A stretch of DNA of 24,169 nucleotides from a virus, in IMG/VR virus record IMGVR_UViG_3300035698_014853, positions 1-24,169 of that record, one strand, 5' to 3'. The translations under genes and the position numbers were made by a program. Positions 1 to 7,490 of the stretch are shown here, piece after piece. Every line of letters starts with the position of its first letter. Positions within the stretch are counted from its first letter, which is position 1. The notes below the pieces were generated by a model. That model made no database searches, was not told the origin of the DNA, and was given only the letters and a program-made list of their open reading frames with translations.

Positions 1-2252
1 GCAGAGGGAGAGACAGATGCGGAGATAGAAGCAGACGGGGACACACTTGCGGACGGGGACACTGAGGCAGAGCTAGATGATGAAGGACTGACACTGGCAG
101 ATGGAGAGACTGATGATGAAATACTCGCTGATGGAGAGACTGATGCTGAGATTGATGATGATGGAGATACGGATGCTGAGCTAGAAGCAGAAGGACTGAC
201 ACTAGCAGATGGAGAGACTGATGCTGAAATTGATGATGATGGACTGACACTTGCTGATGGAGATACTGAGGCTGAAATTGATGCCGAGGGTGAAACTGAC
301 GCAGAGGTAGACGCTGATGGAGATACTGAGGCTGAAATTGATGCCGAGGGTGAAACTGACGCAGAGGTAGACGCTGATGGAGAGATTGAGGCTGAGATGG
401 ATGCTGACGGGCTTACACTCGCTGAAGGAGACCTAGATGCTGAGCTAGAGGCAGATGGAGACACTGATGCAGATGGAGAGCGAGAAGCTGAACTGGAGGC
501 CGAAGGACTTACACTCGCTGATGGAGATACTGAAGCAGATATTGATGATGATGGAGAACGAGACGCTGAACTAGATGTTGACGGTGACACACTTGCTGAA
601 ATTGATGCTGAGGGTGAAAGCGAGGCTGAACTAGACGCTGAAGGACTAACACTTGCAGATGGAGAAACACTGGCTGAACTAGAAGCAGAGGGTGACCTAC
701 TCGCAGACGGAGAAACGGACGCAGAGCTAGAAGCAGAAGGACTGACACTAGCTGATGGGGAAACTGAGGCTGAAATTGATGCTGATGGAGAGACTGATGC
801 TGAGATTGATGATGATGGAGATACGGATGCTGAAATTGATGCTGAAGGAGAACGTGATGCTGATGGAGAAACTGAGGCTGAGCTAGAGGCTGATGGGCTT
901 ACACTAGCTGATGGAGACCTAGATGCTGAGCTAGAGGCTGATGGGCTTACACTAGCTGATGGAGAAACTGATGCTGATACTGAAGAAGAAGGAGAAACAG
1001 AAGCTGAGATTGAAGCAGATGGAGAGACAGACGCTGAGCTAGATGCAGAAGGACGGACACTCGCAGATGGAGAGACTGAAGCAGAGCTAGAAGCAGATGG
1101 AGAGACACTCGATGATGGAGAAACTGAAGCAGAGATAGATGAAGATGGAGAGACAGAAGCTGAGATTGAAGCTGACGGAGAGACTGAAGCAGAGCTAGAT
1201 GCAGAAGGACTGACACTCGCTGATGGAGAGACAGAAGCAGAGCTAGATGCAGATGGACTTCTACTTGCAGAAGGAGAAACTGAAGCAGAGCTAGATGCAG
1301 ATGGACTTCTACTTGCAGAAGGAGAAACTGATGCTGAGATTGACGATGAGGGAGATCTAGAAGCTGAACTAGACGCTGATGGAGAAACTGAAGCTGAGAT
1401 TGATGATGATGGACTAACTGAAGCTGAACTAGAAGCTGATGGGCTTACACTTGCAGATGGAGAGACACTTGCTGAACTAGAAGCAGATGGAGATAAACTC
1501 GAAGACGGACTCCCAGCAGCTGCGATCTCAACTGTCACACTCTCCGTAATTATGATTGTGTCGGTGTATCCAGTCAGAACATCAGTCATCATAACTGTGT
1601 CATTTACATCTATTTCAGTTATCGCAACATAACTAATACGAACTTCTCCTCTGAACCCATCTCCACCATCTCCTCCAAAATCAGACAAGTTAGCTCCTGC
1701 ACCTCCTCCACTTAGTGTCAACCCAGCACCGCCACTAACACTTCCACCATTACCACCATCAGCAGTACCACCAGTACCACCAGTACCATTACTTGCGTTT
1801 CCACCAACTGCTGCATCTCCAGCACCTCCACCTCCACCTCCACCAGTAAAAACAGAAGCATTTGCTCCGTTACCACCAGAATATTTTGTATCTCCAACAC
1901 CAGAACCTGAAGCTCCGCCATTACCACCAATGCCAACTGTTCCCCCTCTGCCACCTTGAGCAAAAACTTCGGAATCATCATCAAAACCTGAATTTCCACC
2001 ATGATTTCCGGAACTGTTCACAGATGTAGCACCTAATCCTCCAACTCCAACAGTTACGTCATATTCAACTCCCGGTACAACAGTAATAGAAAGAGTCTTA
2101 GAATATGCTCCACCACCAGCACCACCACCAGAATTAGTAACACCATTACCTGTCGCTCCACCACCTCCGGCAGACCACACCTCAACTTGAATATCTGTTA
2201 CTCCTGCTGGTGCAGTCCACGTTCCTGTACTTGTAATAATATCTGTAGTCAT
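1..2252 (-). CDS. Gly-rich fibre-like protein with giant Ser/Pro/Ala repeat stalk (3' end cut by window)
   Basis: The reading frame starts at ATG 2252, three bases beyond the stop of the preceding gene, and stays open to position 1, giving at least 750 residues; the C-terminus lies outside the window. It begins [18 protein letters not shown] and continues into [12 protein letters not shown], the usual opening of phage Gly-rich domains (known family pattern). Residues about 30-205 are dominated by Gly with Asn, Ser and Ala. Residues about 205-247 form a hinge containing EIDVNDT and [12 protein letters not shown]. From about residue 248 to the edge it is only Ser, Pro, Ala, Val, Ile and Leu in [11 protein letters not shown]-type repeats. 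I infer a virion surface fibre or spike: compact Gly-rich head plus extended, possibly O-glycosylated, stalk. The product is not recognised beyond this. The opposite strand shows an acidic-repeat ORF that I regard as spurious. Confidence 0.85.
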   Translation of the reverse strand, partial: MTTDIITSTGTWTAPAGVTDIQVEVWSAGGGGATGNGVTNSGGGAGGGAYSKTLSITVVPGVEYDVTVGVGGLGATSVNSSGNHGGNSGFDDDSEVFAQGGRGGTVGIGGNGGASGSGVGDTKYSGGNGANASVFTGGGGGGGAGDAAVGGNASNGTGGTGGTADGGNGGSVSGGAGLTLSGGGAGANLSDFGGDGGDGFRGEVRISYVAITEIDVNDTVMMTDVLTGYTDTIIITESVTVEIAAAGSPSSSLSPSASSSASVSPSASVSPSASSSASVSPSSSISASVSPSASSSASRSPSSSISASVSPSASRSPSASSSASVSPSASRSPSASSSASVSPSASVSPSASSSASVSPSASISASVSPSSSISASVSPSSSVSPSASSSASVSPSASVRPSASSSASVSPSASISASVSPSSSVSASVSPSASVSPSASSSASRSPSASVSPSASSSASVSPSASRSPSASISASVSPSSSISASVSPSASISASVSPSASVSPSASSSASVSPSASRSPSASSSASVSPSASVSPSASSSASLSPSASISASVSPSTSSSASRSPSSSISASVSPSASVSPSASSSASRSPSASVSPSASSSASRSPSASVSPSASISASISPSASTSASVSPSASISASVSPSASTSASVSPSASISASVSPSASVSPSSSISASVSPSASVSPSASSSASVSPSSSISASVSPSASISSSVSPSASVSPSSSSSASVSPSASVSPSASISASVSPS
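253..372 (-). repeat. Perfect 60-bp tandem duplication in the stalk repeat
   Basis: Positions 253-312 and 313-372 are identical, and the identity runs 11 bp further into the next unit. Each copy encodes 20 residues of the Ser/Pro/Ala stalk. Perfect identity inside an otherwise degenerate array indicates recent unit expansion. Confidence 0.85.
1234..1329 (-). repeat. Perfect 48-bp tandem duplication in the stalk repeat
   Basis: Positions 1234-1281 and 1282-1329 are identical 48-bp units (16 codons). A second near-48-bp step is visible at 877-917 against 925-965, with 41 identical bases. Together with the 60-bp duplication this indicates slippage or unequal recombination that preserves frame. 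Confidence 0.85.
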
Positions 2253-2255
2253 AAT

Positions 2256-2552
2256 CTATTGTATTACTACGCCTGTATATTTAGGTGTTGATGTTTGCGG
2301 AACATCTACAAAATAATCTGTAATAACAACTGTTTCTACATCTTCTGAAATAGTTATCGAATCACTAACATCTATACCATCGATTGTGTCGCCTGCGGCT
2401 AGTTCAAAGTCAAAATTGTACCAATCGTGCTGCCCAAGGTCGTCGGACTCAGTAGCATAACTGTTATTAGAAGAATACGCCCGAGTCGGGTTAGTCCAAT
2501 CTGAGTAATCATCTCCGTTGGCTGTTGGGTCTTTAAATCCTGTGTCTGCCAT
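2256..2552 (-). CDS. Small modular phage protein (98 aa) with VSDSITISE motif
   Basis: The N-terminal half (MADTGFKDPTANGDDYSDWTNP, then NNSYATESDDLGQHDWYNFDF) resembles a module repeatedly placed at the front of phage virion surface proteins; this is family memory, not a search. The middle reads AAGDTIDGIDVSDSITISED, where larger relatives normally enter a beta-sandwich ('DGIEV'), so this looks like a shortened version. The VSDSITISE stretch recurs in neighbouring genes. It stops four bases before the start of the Gly-rich stalk protein and is presumably co-translated with it. The leader is A/T only, with no Shine-Dalgarno sequence. It is probably a virion accessory protein; no function can be assigned. 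Confidence 0.75.
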   Translation of the reverse strand: MADTGFKDPTANGDDYSDWTNPTRAYSSNNSYATESDDLGQHDWYNFDFELAAGDTIDGIDVSDSITISEDVETVVITDYFVDVPQTSTPKYTGVVIQ

Positions 2553-2562
2553 AATAATTTAT

Positions 2563-2754
2563 TTAAAAAATACGTACTCCTTTCTCGAAGCTTTCTTCAT
2601 TAATTCTTAGGATGTTCAAGAGAAATATATCTTCTGAAACGGTAATCGAATCAAACACATCTATATCAAGGTCCTCAGCCAGTGCATCCAGTAAAATACC
2701 ATCACCTATCTCCTGCAGGATCTTATCTCCAGTTTCTTGGAGTAGAAAAGCCAT
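2563..2754 (-). CDS. Small phage protein (63 aa) with LQE-repeat N-terminus
   Basis: Residues 1-23 contain an internal repeat, LLQETGDKILQEIGDGILLD, a pattern I know from the N-termini of short proteins in phage tail and fibre regions. Residues about 29-42 carry DIDVFDSITVSEDI, the same motif class as in the gene just downstream. It sits four bases after the fibre-like gene at 2759-3328 and ten bases before the 98-aa gene, so it is part of one tight operon. It has no signal peptide and no membrane segment. The function is unknown; a virion-associated adaptor is a guess. Confidence 0.65.
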   Translation of the reverse strand: MAFLLQETGDKILQEIGDGILLDALAEDLDIDVFDSITVSEDIFLLNILRINEESFEKGVRIF

Positions 2755-2758
2755 AATG

Positions 2759-3328
2759 TTAAGCGATTAACTCTGCCATTAAATAGGTCCCTGTATATGT
2801 GGGACCGTTGACCTCAATTCCACCGATCTCGATTGCTTGTAATCGAATCTTGTCTGTCGCAGTAAGCGATACGATTTTCTGACACATTGATGATGTACCT
2901 TCATCAATTGTTCTTGTATACCCTGCTGTATTCATTCCTGTTTCTTCTGCATAACTTCCTACACCCAATGGGTCTATTTGTAACTGTGCGAAACCGTGAG
3001 CACGCGTTCCACTCGGTAGGTTCCACATAATTGCGTATGTAAGTCTATATAGTCCTGTTGTGTTAATTGTTAGAATTCCATTTGTGTTATCCCATGTGAA
3101 CGGCGAATCCTCTTGCTCTGCTGCCGCCCATGCTGTGATCGTACTTAACGATGCTGTCATCTCTTGTTGGGATGTTTTGGATGCGTAAAAGAATTGCGGA
3201 GTAAACAAATTAGCTCTAGTAATTTTTTGTGTTACAGGAGTTCCACCTGTGTCATTAACGATAGCCAATTCATCTGCTCCTTCATGAACTGTCATTTCGC
3301 CTAATGCTGTAATTTTTGCATCTGCCAT
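2759..3328 (-). CDS. Fibre / receptor-binding-like protein (189 aa)
   Basis: Residues 1-42 match the common phage structural opening: MADAKITALGEMTVHEGADE, then LAIVNDTGGTPVTQKITRANL (K-I-T-A-L...D-x-L-x-I-V-D...T-K-K-I). The remaining 145 residues are beta-rich, with an ITINTTGLYRLTYAIMW segment like the core strands of C1q/TNF-type jelly-roll domains, followed by a set of short strands ending in LMAELIA. I infer a trimeric surface or receptor-binding tip. It is the first gene after the terminator-like hairpin and the triple 12-bp repeats, so it probably opens a new transcription unit with the two small genes and the stalk protein downstream. Confidence 0.75.
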   Translation of the reverse strand: MADAKITALGEMTVHEGADELAIVNDTGGTPVTQKITRANLFTPQFFYASKTSQQEMTASLSTITAWAAAEQEDSPFTWDNTNGILTINTTGLYRLTYAIMWNLPSGTRAHGFAQLQIDPLGVGSYAEETGMNTAGYTRTIDEGTSSMCQKIVSLTATDKIRLQAIEIGGIEVNGPTYTGTYLMAELIA

Positions 3329-3367
3329 ATTTCATTAATTAAATTGGTAAATATTAAATATACGACC

Positions 3368-3376
3368 ATTTTACCA
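3368..3376 (-). promoter_or_regulatory. Candidate extended -10 promoter for the fibre operon
   Basis: On the minus strand the sequence reads TGGTAAAAT, a TGn extended -10 followed by TAAAAT (5 of 6 to TATAAT). No good -35 is present; instead the three 12-bp direct repeats start one base upstream. This could be a factor-dependent promoter for the gene starting at 3328. The evidence is the motif and its position between a terminator-like hairpin and a start codon. Confidence 0.35.
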
Positions 3377-3377
3377 T

Positions 3378-3413
3378 AGTACTTAATGAAGTACTTAATG
3401 AAGTACTTAATGA
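3378..3413. repeat. Three perfect 12-bp direct repeats (AGTACTTAATGA)
   Basis: Three contiguous, identical copies of AGTACTTAATGA occupy 3378-3413. Each holds the palindromic core AGTACT. They lie between the terminator-like hairpin and a possible extended -10 for the fibre operon. The 12-bp spacing and the position where a -35 would be suggest a binding site for a multimeric regulator; this is inference. Confidence 0.8.
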
Positions 3414-3415
3414 CG

Positions 3416-3438
3416 AAACCGCCTGTGTGGCGGTTTTT
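3416..3438. terminator. Intrinsic-terminator-like hairpin after the glycosylation operon
   Basis: AAACCGCC (3416-3423), loop TGTGT, GGCGGTTT (3429-3436) form a perfect 8-bp stem. On the plus strand it is followed by TTTTT. On the minus strand, the direction of the genes, the stem is followed by only three T. It lies six bases after the stop of the two-domain glycosyltransferase, so it most likely ends that operon, perhaps in both directions. Confidence 0.7.
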
Positions 3439-3443
3439 AAAGG

Positions 3444-5114
3444 TTATTTTCGGAACAATTTATTGAAATCGTAGTCAGACCACCCTTCTATTTTGTTGCG
3501 TGTAGTTTCCAGCCAGCCTTCACAGGTGCTGGGATTCTTGAATTGCTCTTTACTCCATCTTTGGTGAGTGAGATTCTTCTCGTGCTTAATGTCGATTACT
3601 GGGAGTTCGGACTTCCATACACTATGTTTACTGTCGCTGATCCCCCCTTTCTTAGTCCCACGAGTACCTGGTTCATATCCCATGGAGTTCTTCCATCCTT
3701 CATCCTCGATTCGTCTTACACGCTCCTTGTACTCTGCGATTGCTAGGTCTCTATAACAACACAATCCAGAGAGCTGGCTAGCGTCGTAATGTATCGCCAA
3801 ATCATCTGTAGGGCGTATCTTCCACCAGTTCTGGTTGTACAGATACTCGTCCTTCTTAGGAGGTATACAGTCAAAGTGCGATTTGTGATAAAGTACGTCG
3901 TGCTCACAGAAGAAGACCACATCGGCTTCACTAGCTTCTAATGCTGCTAGGATTTGTTTCATCATACTTAGGCGTCCTGACTGACCGTCTAATACTATAT
4001 TCTTACCCATATCCATAGGTTTAAGCGAGGCACTCACTATAGGAATACCTGTTTCTTTACTTATCTTTTTAAGTTGTTTTTGTACTGCACGTGCTATTTT
4101 AAGCGTCAATTTGTTGTCCGTGTAGTAGATAATGCCCTTGGAAGGACCTCCCTTAAGCTTCGCGAGGTCTGCGTCTGTCCAGTGGTTTACAGGCCAGAAT
4201 TTCTCCACAAGCCACGATAGTGGGCGCACTGCCCCTTCCCATCCTCCTTCGAAGAATTGCTTTTTAGCATGTGACTTCGCCTTATTAACCTTAGATTGGT
4301 GCATTTTATAAGGGAATCCGAAGTCTCCCCCCTGTGTGCGAAACATGTGAGCATACCAAGTTTTATGATTCACTATCACTTTACCTCCTGAAAGCCACGT
4401 TTTTACCGCGACTTCAATTCCTTGACTCCCCCACGAACCGAATGATTCTGAGCATATGTCTAGTTCCCAATACTTATCACGTGTCAACATGAAGCAAGAC
4501 CCCTGCAGAGACATAGTTTCTGTGAGTTGGGTGGTTTCCAAGTCTGTTTTAAATGGCTCACGCTTACACCACTCTCCAAAGTACTGAAAATGCGGTTCAG
4601 GGTCGAAACTATACGATTTGCTCTGTGGGCTCTGTTTTGCTATCCACACGACGTCTTTAGTCGTTTCTAGTCCACATGCCTCTCCAGAGGTGTTTTCGTG
4701 CTTACAGGGGCCACTGGGGCCTTGGTAGCGGTCATGTCCGTCTGGACACACCCAGTTAAATGCATGTAGGTTGCGCATGATAGGTACCATCGTCCAGTTA
4801 TCTTGCATATCTGCCATAAGTTTCACGTCAAACCCTTGATCAAACGCGCAATGTGCGTCTACTTTCATTATGTATTTAGCGTTAGAAAGGATACATAACT
4901 GATTTGTCATCTTTCTCTGACCTAGGCTCTCGGACACGTACACAATAGTAAGGTCTTGGTGGTCTTCCAGCCCAGGGTCAGCCCATTCACCATCTAATCC
5001 AATAATCACCTCGGTCTTACCCTCAGTGTGTTCGAAAATGTCCTTCACTGTCTTTGCGAGGAACTCTTCGTTTCGTGCTGGAATCAATATGCTTAAGTCG
5101 TATTGTTTTTTCAT
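3444..5114 (-). CDS. Two-domain glycosyltransferase (GT2-type plus second GT-like domain)
   Basis: A protein of 556 aa. Residues 1-310 are a GT-A fold family-2 type glycosyltransferase: LSILIPARNEEFLAKTV at 7-23, a nucleotide-sugar segment GLDGEW at 39-44, a DxD-like KVDAHC at 84-89 and a Trp/acid motif around 228-240 (WGSQGIEVAVKTW). C123, H127, C137, H139 and C147 could form a zinc site. Residues 327-556 are a second domain (GIIYYTDNKL, KPMDMGKNI, EHD at 404-406, SHFD) that matches the stand-alone protein at 6088-6774. The N-terminal half resembles the stand-alone enzyme at 9159-10061. It is therefore a natural fusion of two activities also present separately in this operon. It likely transfers sugars in the cytoplasm to a phage or host acceptor; the sugar is unknown. 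It is the last gene before the hairpin at 3416-3438. Confidence 0.85.
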   Translation of the reverse strand: MKKQYDLSILIPARNEEFLAKTVKDIFEHTEGKTEVIIGLDGEWADPGLEDHQDLTIVYVSESLGQRKMTNQLCILSNAKYIMKVDAHCAFDQGFDVKLMADMQDNWTMVPIMRNLHAFNWVCPDGHDRYQGPSGPCKHENTSGEACGLETTKDVVWIAKQSPQSKSYSFDPEPHFQYFGEWCKREPFKTDLETTQLTETMSLQGSCFMLTRDKYWELDICSESFGSWGSQGIEVAVKTWLSGGKVIVNHKTWYAHMFRTQGGDFGFPYKMHQSKVNKAKSHAKKQFFEGGWEGAVRPLSWLVEKFWPVNHWTDADLAKLKGGPSKGIIYYTDNKLTLKIARAVQKQLKKISKETGIPIVSASLKPMDMGKNIVLDGQSGRLSMMKQILAALEASEADVVFFCEHDVLYHKSHFDCIPPKKDEYLYNQNWWKIRPTDDLAIHYDASQLSGLCCYRDLAIAEYKERVRRIEDEGWKNSMGYEPGTRGTKKGGISDSKHSVWKSELPVIDIKHEKNLTHQRWSKEQFKNPSTCEGWLETTRNKIEGWSDYDFNKLFRK

Positions 5115-5116
5115 AC

Positions 5117-6091
5117 CTATATCTTAATTCTCCTGATAATTAAACGGGTATACCCCAATACCTTCTGGGTGAAGAACCTGTGTAGTCCGTCCTGTATCAC
5201 ATTTTTTGTGCTCATTAATATGGGGAACTTCATTCCCTCCTTTTCTATGTCAACAATAGCGTCGCGCTTTCCAGCGACAATGCTATGTATGTCCATTTTC
5301 CTGCCATGCTGTTGCTTCTGCTTTTTCTCTAATTTGAAATATTCAGTAGACTCGATGTCCAACTCTTTATCTTCCAAGCACTGTTGTACAAAACGTTCTA
5401 GCTGTTGCTGTCGTCTTGAGTTGTCTTCCTTAAATTGTACATCAGTCCATGGGATAGATTCGAGCACTCTAGATTTGAATAGCATGCTGTACATGTCTCT
5501 GGGGTGTGAGTCACCCTCTTGTTCTAACCCACTGATAGTGCCAACGTGATCCCAGTCCTTAAATAAGAATTTAGTGTTCTCTGCCTTACAGCTACCCTTC
5601 CAAGTAACTTCTTTACCAGGACGATCAGCAATTGAAACTACGATAACATTCAGTGCCTTCCTCGCTAAGTTATCCATGAGGAATGCAACGTCATTTATTG
5701 GTAGGTGATAGATAAAATTGGGTAGTAAAACAAAGTCTGCGACAGGCAGCTGGTCGAAATCAAAGGTGCCTTCACTGATGCTTTCGTTTATTATCTTGTA
5801 GTCCAGACCCAATGAATCACGATATGCACTTCCCACCTGACAGTCCTTTCGGCTCTGTTCAACTCCTATCACACGTCTAAACCCCTTCTTCTTAGCCATG
5901 CTAAGGAAGAGACCAGCATTACTACCGAATTCCATGAGTGTCAGCTCCTCGCAGTCCTCTATATGTTCGGGTAAAAATGGAAGGATAAAATTTTCCCACT
6001 TACCCTCGTTACAGAACTTAGAGCTAAAACGCTCATCTCCGTCTCCGAGTGCCTCCCCGTCTATGAATATATTTTGATGGACTTTTTTCAT
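5117..6091 (-). CDS. SAM-dependent methyltransferase fused to a ParB-like C-terminal domain
   Basis: A protein of 324 aa. Residues 45-160 are a class I methyltransferase: motif I LMEFGSNAGLFL at 52-63, acidic post-I residue in VIGVEQS at 74-80, and FVLLPNFIYHLP near 120-131. Residues 215-265 are charged and probably coiled coil. Residues 265-324 end in VIQDGLHRFFTQKVLG (298-313), the 'DGxHRxxAxxxLG' signature of ParB/sulfiredoxin-type nucleotide-binding domains (known family). The start overlaps the upstream stop as ATGA, and its own stop lies two bases from the next start. A sugar or small-molecule methyltransferase is likely given the neighbours. The ParB-like part may bind or hydrolyse nucleotide, or may modify the acceptor; this is open. 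Confidence 0.8.
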   Translation of the reverse strand: MKKVHQNIFIDGEALGDGDERFSSKFCNEGKWENFILPFLPEHIEDCEELTLMEFGSNAGLFLSMAKKKGFRRVIGVEQSRKDCQVGSAYRDSLGLDYKIINESISEGTFDFDQLPVADFVLLPNFIYHLPINDVAFLMDNLARKALNVIVVSIADRPGKEVTWKGSCKAENTKFLFKDWDHVGTISGLEQEGDSHPRDMYSMLFKSRVLESIPWTDVQFKEDNSRRQQQLERFVQQCLEDKELDIESTEYFKLEKKQKQQHGRKMDIHSIVAGKRDAIVDIEKEGMKFPILMSTKNVIQDGLHRFFTQKVLGYTRLIIRRIKI

Positions 6092-6774
6092 GATTCGTTA
6101 TACATATTTACGATATCGGATGCTTTTCCCCACGGAGCTAACTCTTCCGTTGGCTCCAATCCTAACCTCTTTCGCTTCCCCAGTGACTTGTATCCTACAG
6201 CTGCAGGATGTGAAAACATGATACTAGGTTCTGCAGAGTGGTAGAACTCTGTTTTATTAACAGTGACATTCATCTGTCTCTCGTATTTACCAGGTTCCCC
6301 CCACAGGTGTAGAGGTGCCTTATCTTGGTCTGGATATTTCTCGAATCGCTCTTCTATAACCTTAATGAATAGCTCACGATTACAAATAAGTGACCACAGG
6401 TTCCTGCGACCCTTATACGAGAACACAGGCGGATCAGTCCATGTGTAGATACCCCAAATGTTCTCATTGTAGGCGAATACGTCCTTCTTAGGGACGTAAT
6501 CGAAGTGAGACTCTGAGTAGAGGATGTCGTCTTCTCCCATAGCTATGTTCTCTGTAGTTGCTTCTTTAGCACCAATCAGTGCTTGCTTATATATATTTAA
6601 AGTCGACATCCCAATATCTCCGACGCAGATGTTCTTACCGAAATCCATGGGTTTCTGTGACACAGAGATTAGTGGTGTGTCCCCAATCACTTTTAGTAAC
6701 TGTTCCTGCGTACGAGCCAAGAACCCCTCTGGGACTCTGTTAGCTGTATAGTAAATTATTGAGAGATCTTTCAT
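6088..6774 (-). CDS. Stand-alone glycosyltransferase-like protein, paralogue of the fused C-terminal domain
   Basis: A protein of 228 aa. It begins LSIIYYTANRVPEGFLART, then KPMDFGKNIC at 41-50, AMGEDDILYSESHFD at 78-92 and YNENIWGIY near 102-110. Every one of these blocks has a counterpart at the same spacing in residues 327-556 of the 3444-5114 product (IIYYTDN, KPMDMGKNI, EHDVLYHKSHFD, YNQNWWKI). EDD at 81-83 is a candidate metal-binding DxD-like site. The family is not one I can name; the motif order fits a GT-A-like nucleotide-sugar fold. It ends with TGA overlapping the next ATG. Confidence 0.7.
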   Translation of the reverse strand: MKDLSIIYYTANRVPEGFLARTQEQLLKVIGDTPLISVSQKPMDFGKNICVGDIGMSTLNIYKQALIGAKEATTENIAMGEDDILYSESHFDYVPKKDVFAYNENIWGIYTWTDPPVFSYKGRRNLWSLICNRELFIKVIEERFEKYPDQDKAPLHLWGEPGKYERQMNVTVNKTEFYHSAEPSIMFSHPAAVGYKSLGKRKRLGLEPTEELAPWGKASDIVNMYNES

Positions 6775-6778
6775 ATTT

Positions 6779-7489
6779 TTATATTACCTTAGTTAATTTA
6801 GACTTCAAACTCTTCTCGTACCAGTTAAGGCCACGGTTCATGCGGTATTTCTTGGTCTTATCGTCCATGTACTCACAGCGTGAGTACAAGTGCTTTGAAC
6901 GTTTGATGAAATAATCACGTGATAGATATCGATAATGTAGCAACATTAACTTAGCTTTCCTTAGAGGCACCCCCTCTGGTAACTCTATAGAGTGTCTCCC
7001 ATGCCCGAGCTTGACATCTAATTCTGGGTCAAAGATAACAGGCTTGTCGTAGTCGCGGTACCTAAGACCAGTTACACACTCATCATATATTTGCCCGTCT
7101 CCACTAGGAGGAATCTCTGATACCATCATGTATCCCGTTGCTTTAATCGCCCTCACACCCTTCTTACGTTGTGTTTCGAGTACTTCTCGCATGTTCTCGT
7201 TATAGATCAACTCATCTGAGTCAGCTATCATCACCCAGTCCGCCTTGCCACGACTGTGCTTCTTATAAGCGTTCTCGAAGCACTCGTTGAAGTCGTCCTC
7301 GTTCATTCCTCGATTGTACTCGAAACTTGACAAGTGAACCTTAGAATTCTGGCGGGCTAGTGCACGTGTATTATCAGTACTGTGGTCGTCGAAGATGAAT
7401 ATTTTGTCAGCGAATGTCTCATAGTGCCGTAAGAAGTAAGGCAATATATACGAATCGTTTCTTACAATACTATAGACATGTATCTCCAT
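6779..7489 (-). CDS. Family 2-like glycosyltransferase (Glyco_tranf_2_4 type)
   Basis: A protein of 236 aa from ATG 7489. A longer start at 7525 exists, but 7489 follows the upstream stop directly (TAACATG) and places the first strand MEIHVYSIVRND at the N-terminus, as in the family. The sequence shows RNDSYILPYFLRHYETF at 10-26, FIFDDHSTDNT at 31-41 and the metal-binding DxD in MIADSDELIY at 87-96, all typical of glycosyltransferases that read 'RNExxxLxxwlxHhxxlGvdxixixDnxSxDxT'. No membrane segment is visible, so it is probably cytosolic. It belongs to the sugar-modification operon; the donor and acceptor are unknown. Confidence 0.8.
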   Translation of the reverse strand: MEIHVYSIVRNDSYILPYFLRHYETFADKIFIFDDHSTDNTRALARQNSKVHLSSFEYNRGMNEDDFNECFENAYKKHSRGKADWVMIADSDELIYNENMREVLETQRKKGVRAIKATGYMMVSEIPPSGDGQIYDECVTGLRYRDYDKPVIFDPELDVKLGHGRHSIELPEGVPLRKAKLMLLHYRYLSRDYFIKRSKHLYSRCEYMDDKTKKYRMNRGLNWYEKSLKSKLTKVI

Positions 7490-7490
7490 G

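Larger units (their letters stand above)
1..1517 (-). repeat. SPSAS-type coding repeat array
   Basis: About 1.5 kb of degenerate tandem repeat encodes Ser-Pro-Ser-Ala-Ser blocks joined by Val, Ile or Leu on the minus strand. The basic step is 6 residues (18 bp), with longer composite units of 16 and 20 residues. The frame is kept throughout: the codon at positions 3-5 is still in phase with the start at 2252. The same repeat type, with less decay, ends the protein at 13481-14350. Confidence 0.85.

Noticed and set aside
509-1216. Two minus-strand Leu/Gln/His-rich ORFs (509-748, 947-1216)
   Set aside because: They are out-of-frame readings of the same stalk repeat with no plausible composition for a real protein.
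1-1517. CRISPR-like array
   Set aside because: Units are degenerate, contiguous and multiples of 3 with no spacers; they encode a protein repeat.
397-1632. 411-aa plus-strand ORF of acidic [14 protein letters not shown] repeats
   Set aside because: It is the antisense of the SPSAS-type stalk; the minus frame continues from a proper Gly-rich start at 2252, all other genes are minus, and the same antisense effect appears at 13435-13650.
1718-2002. 94-aa minus-strand Val/Leu/Met-rich ORF
   Set aside because: Out-of-frame reading of the Gly-rich domain of the stalk protein.
3378-3413. Replication-origin iterons
   Set aside because: Only three copies, no AT-rich unwinding region or replication initiator gene nearby; a promoter-linked site is simpler.
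5103-5549. 148-aa plus-strand Ser/Cys/Phe-rich ORF
   Set aside because: Opposite strand to the methyltransferase-ParB gene, which has clear motifs in its own frame.
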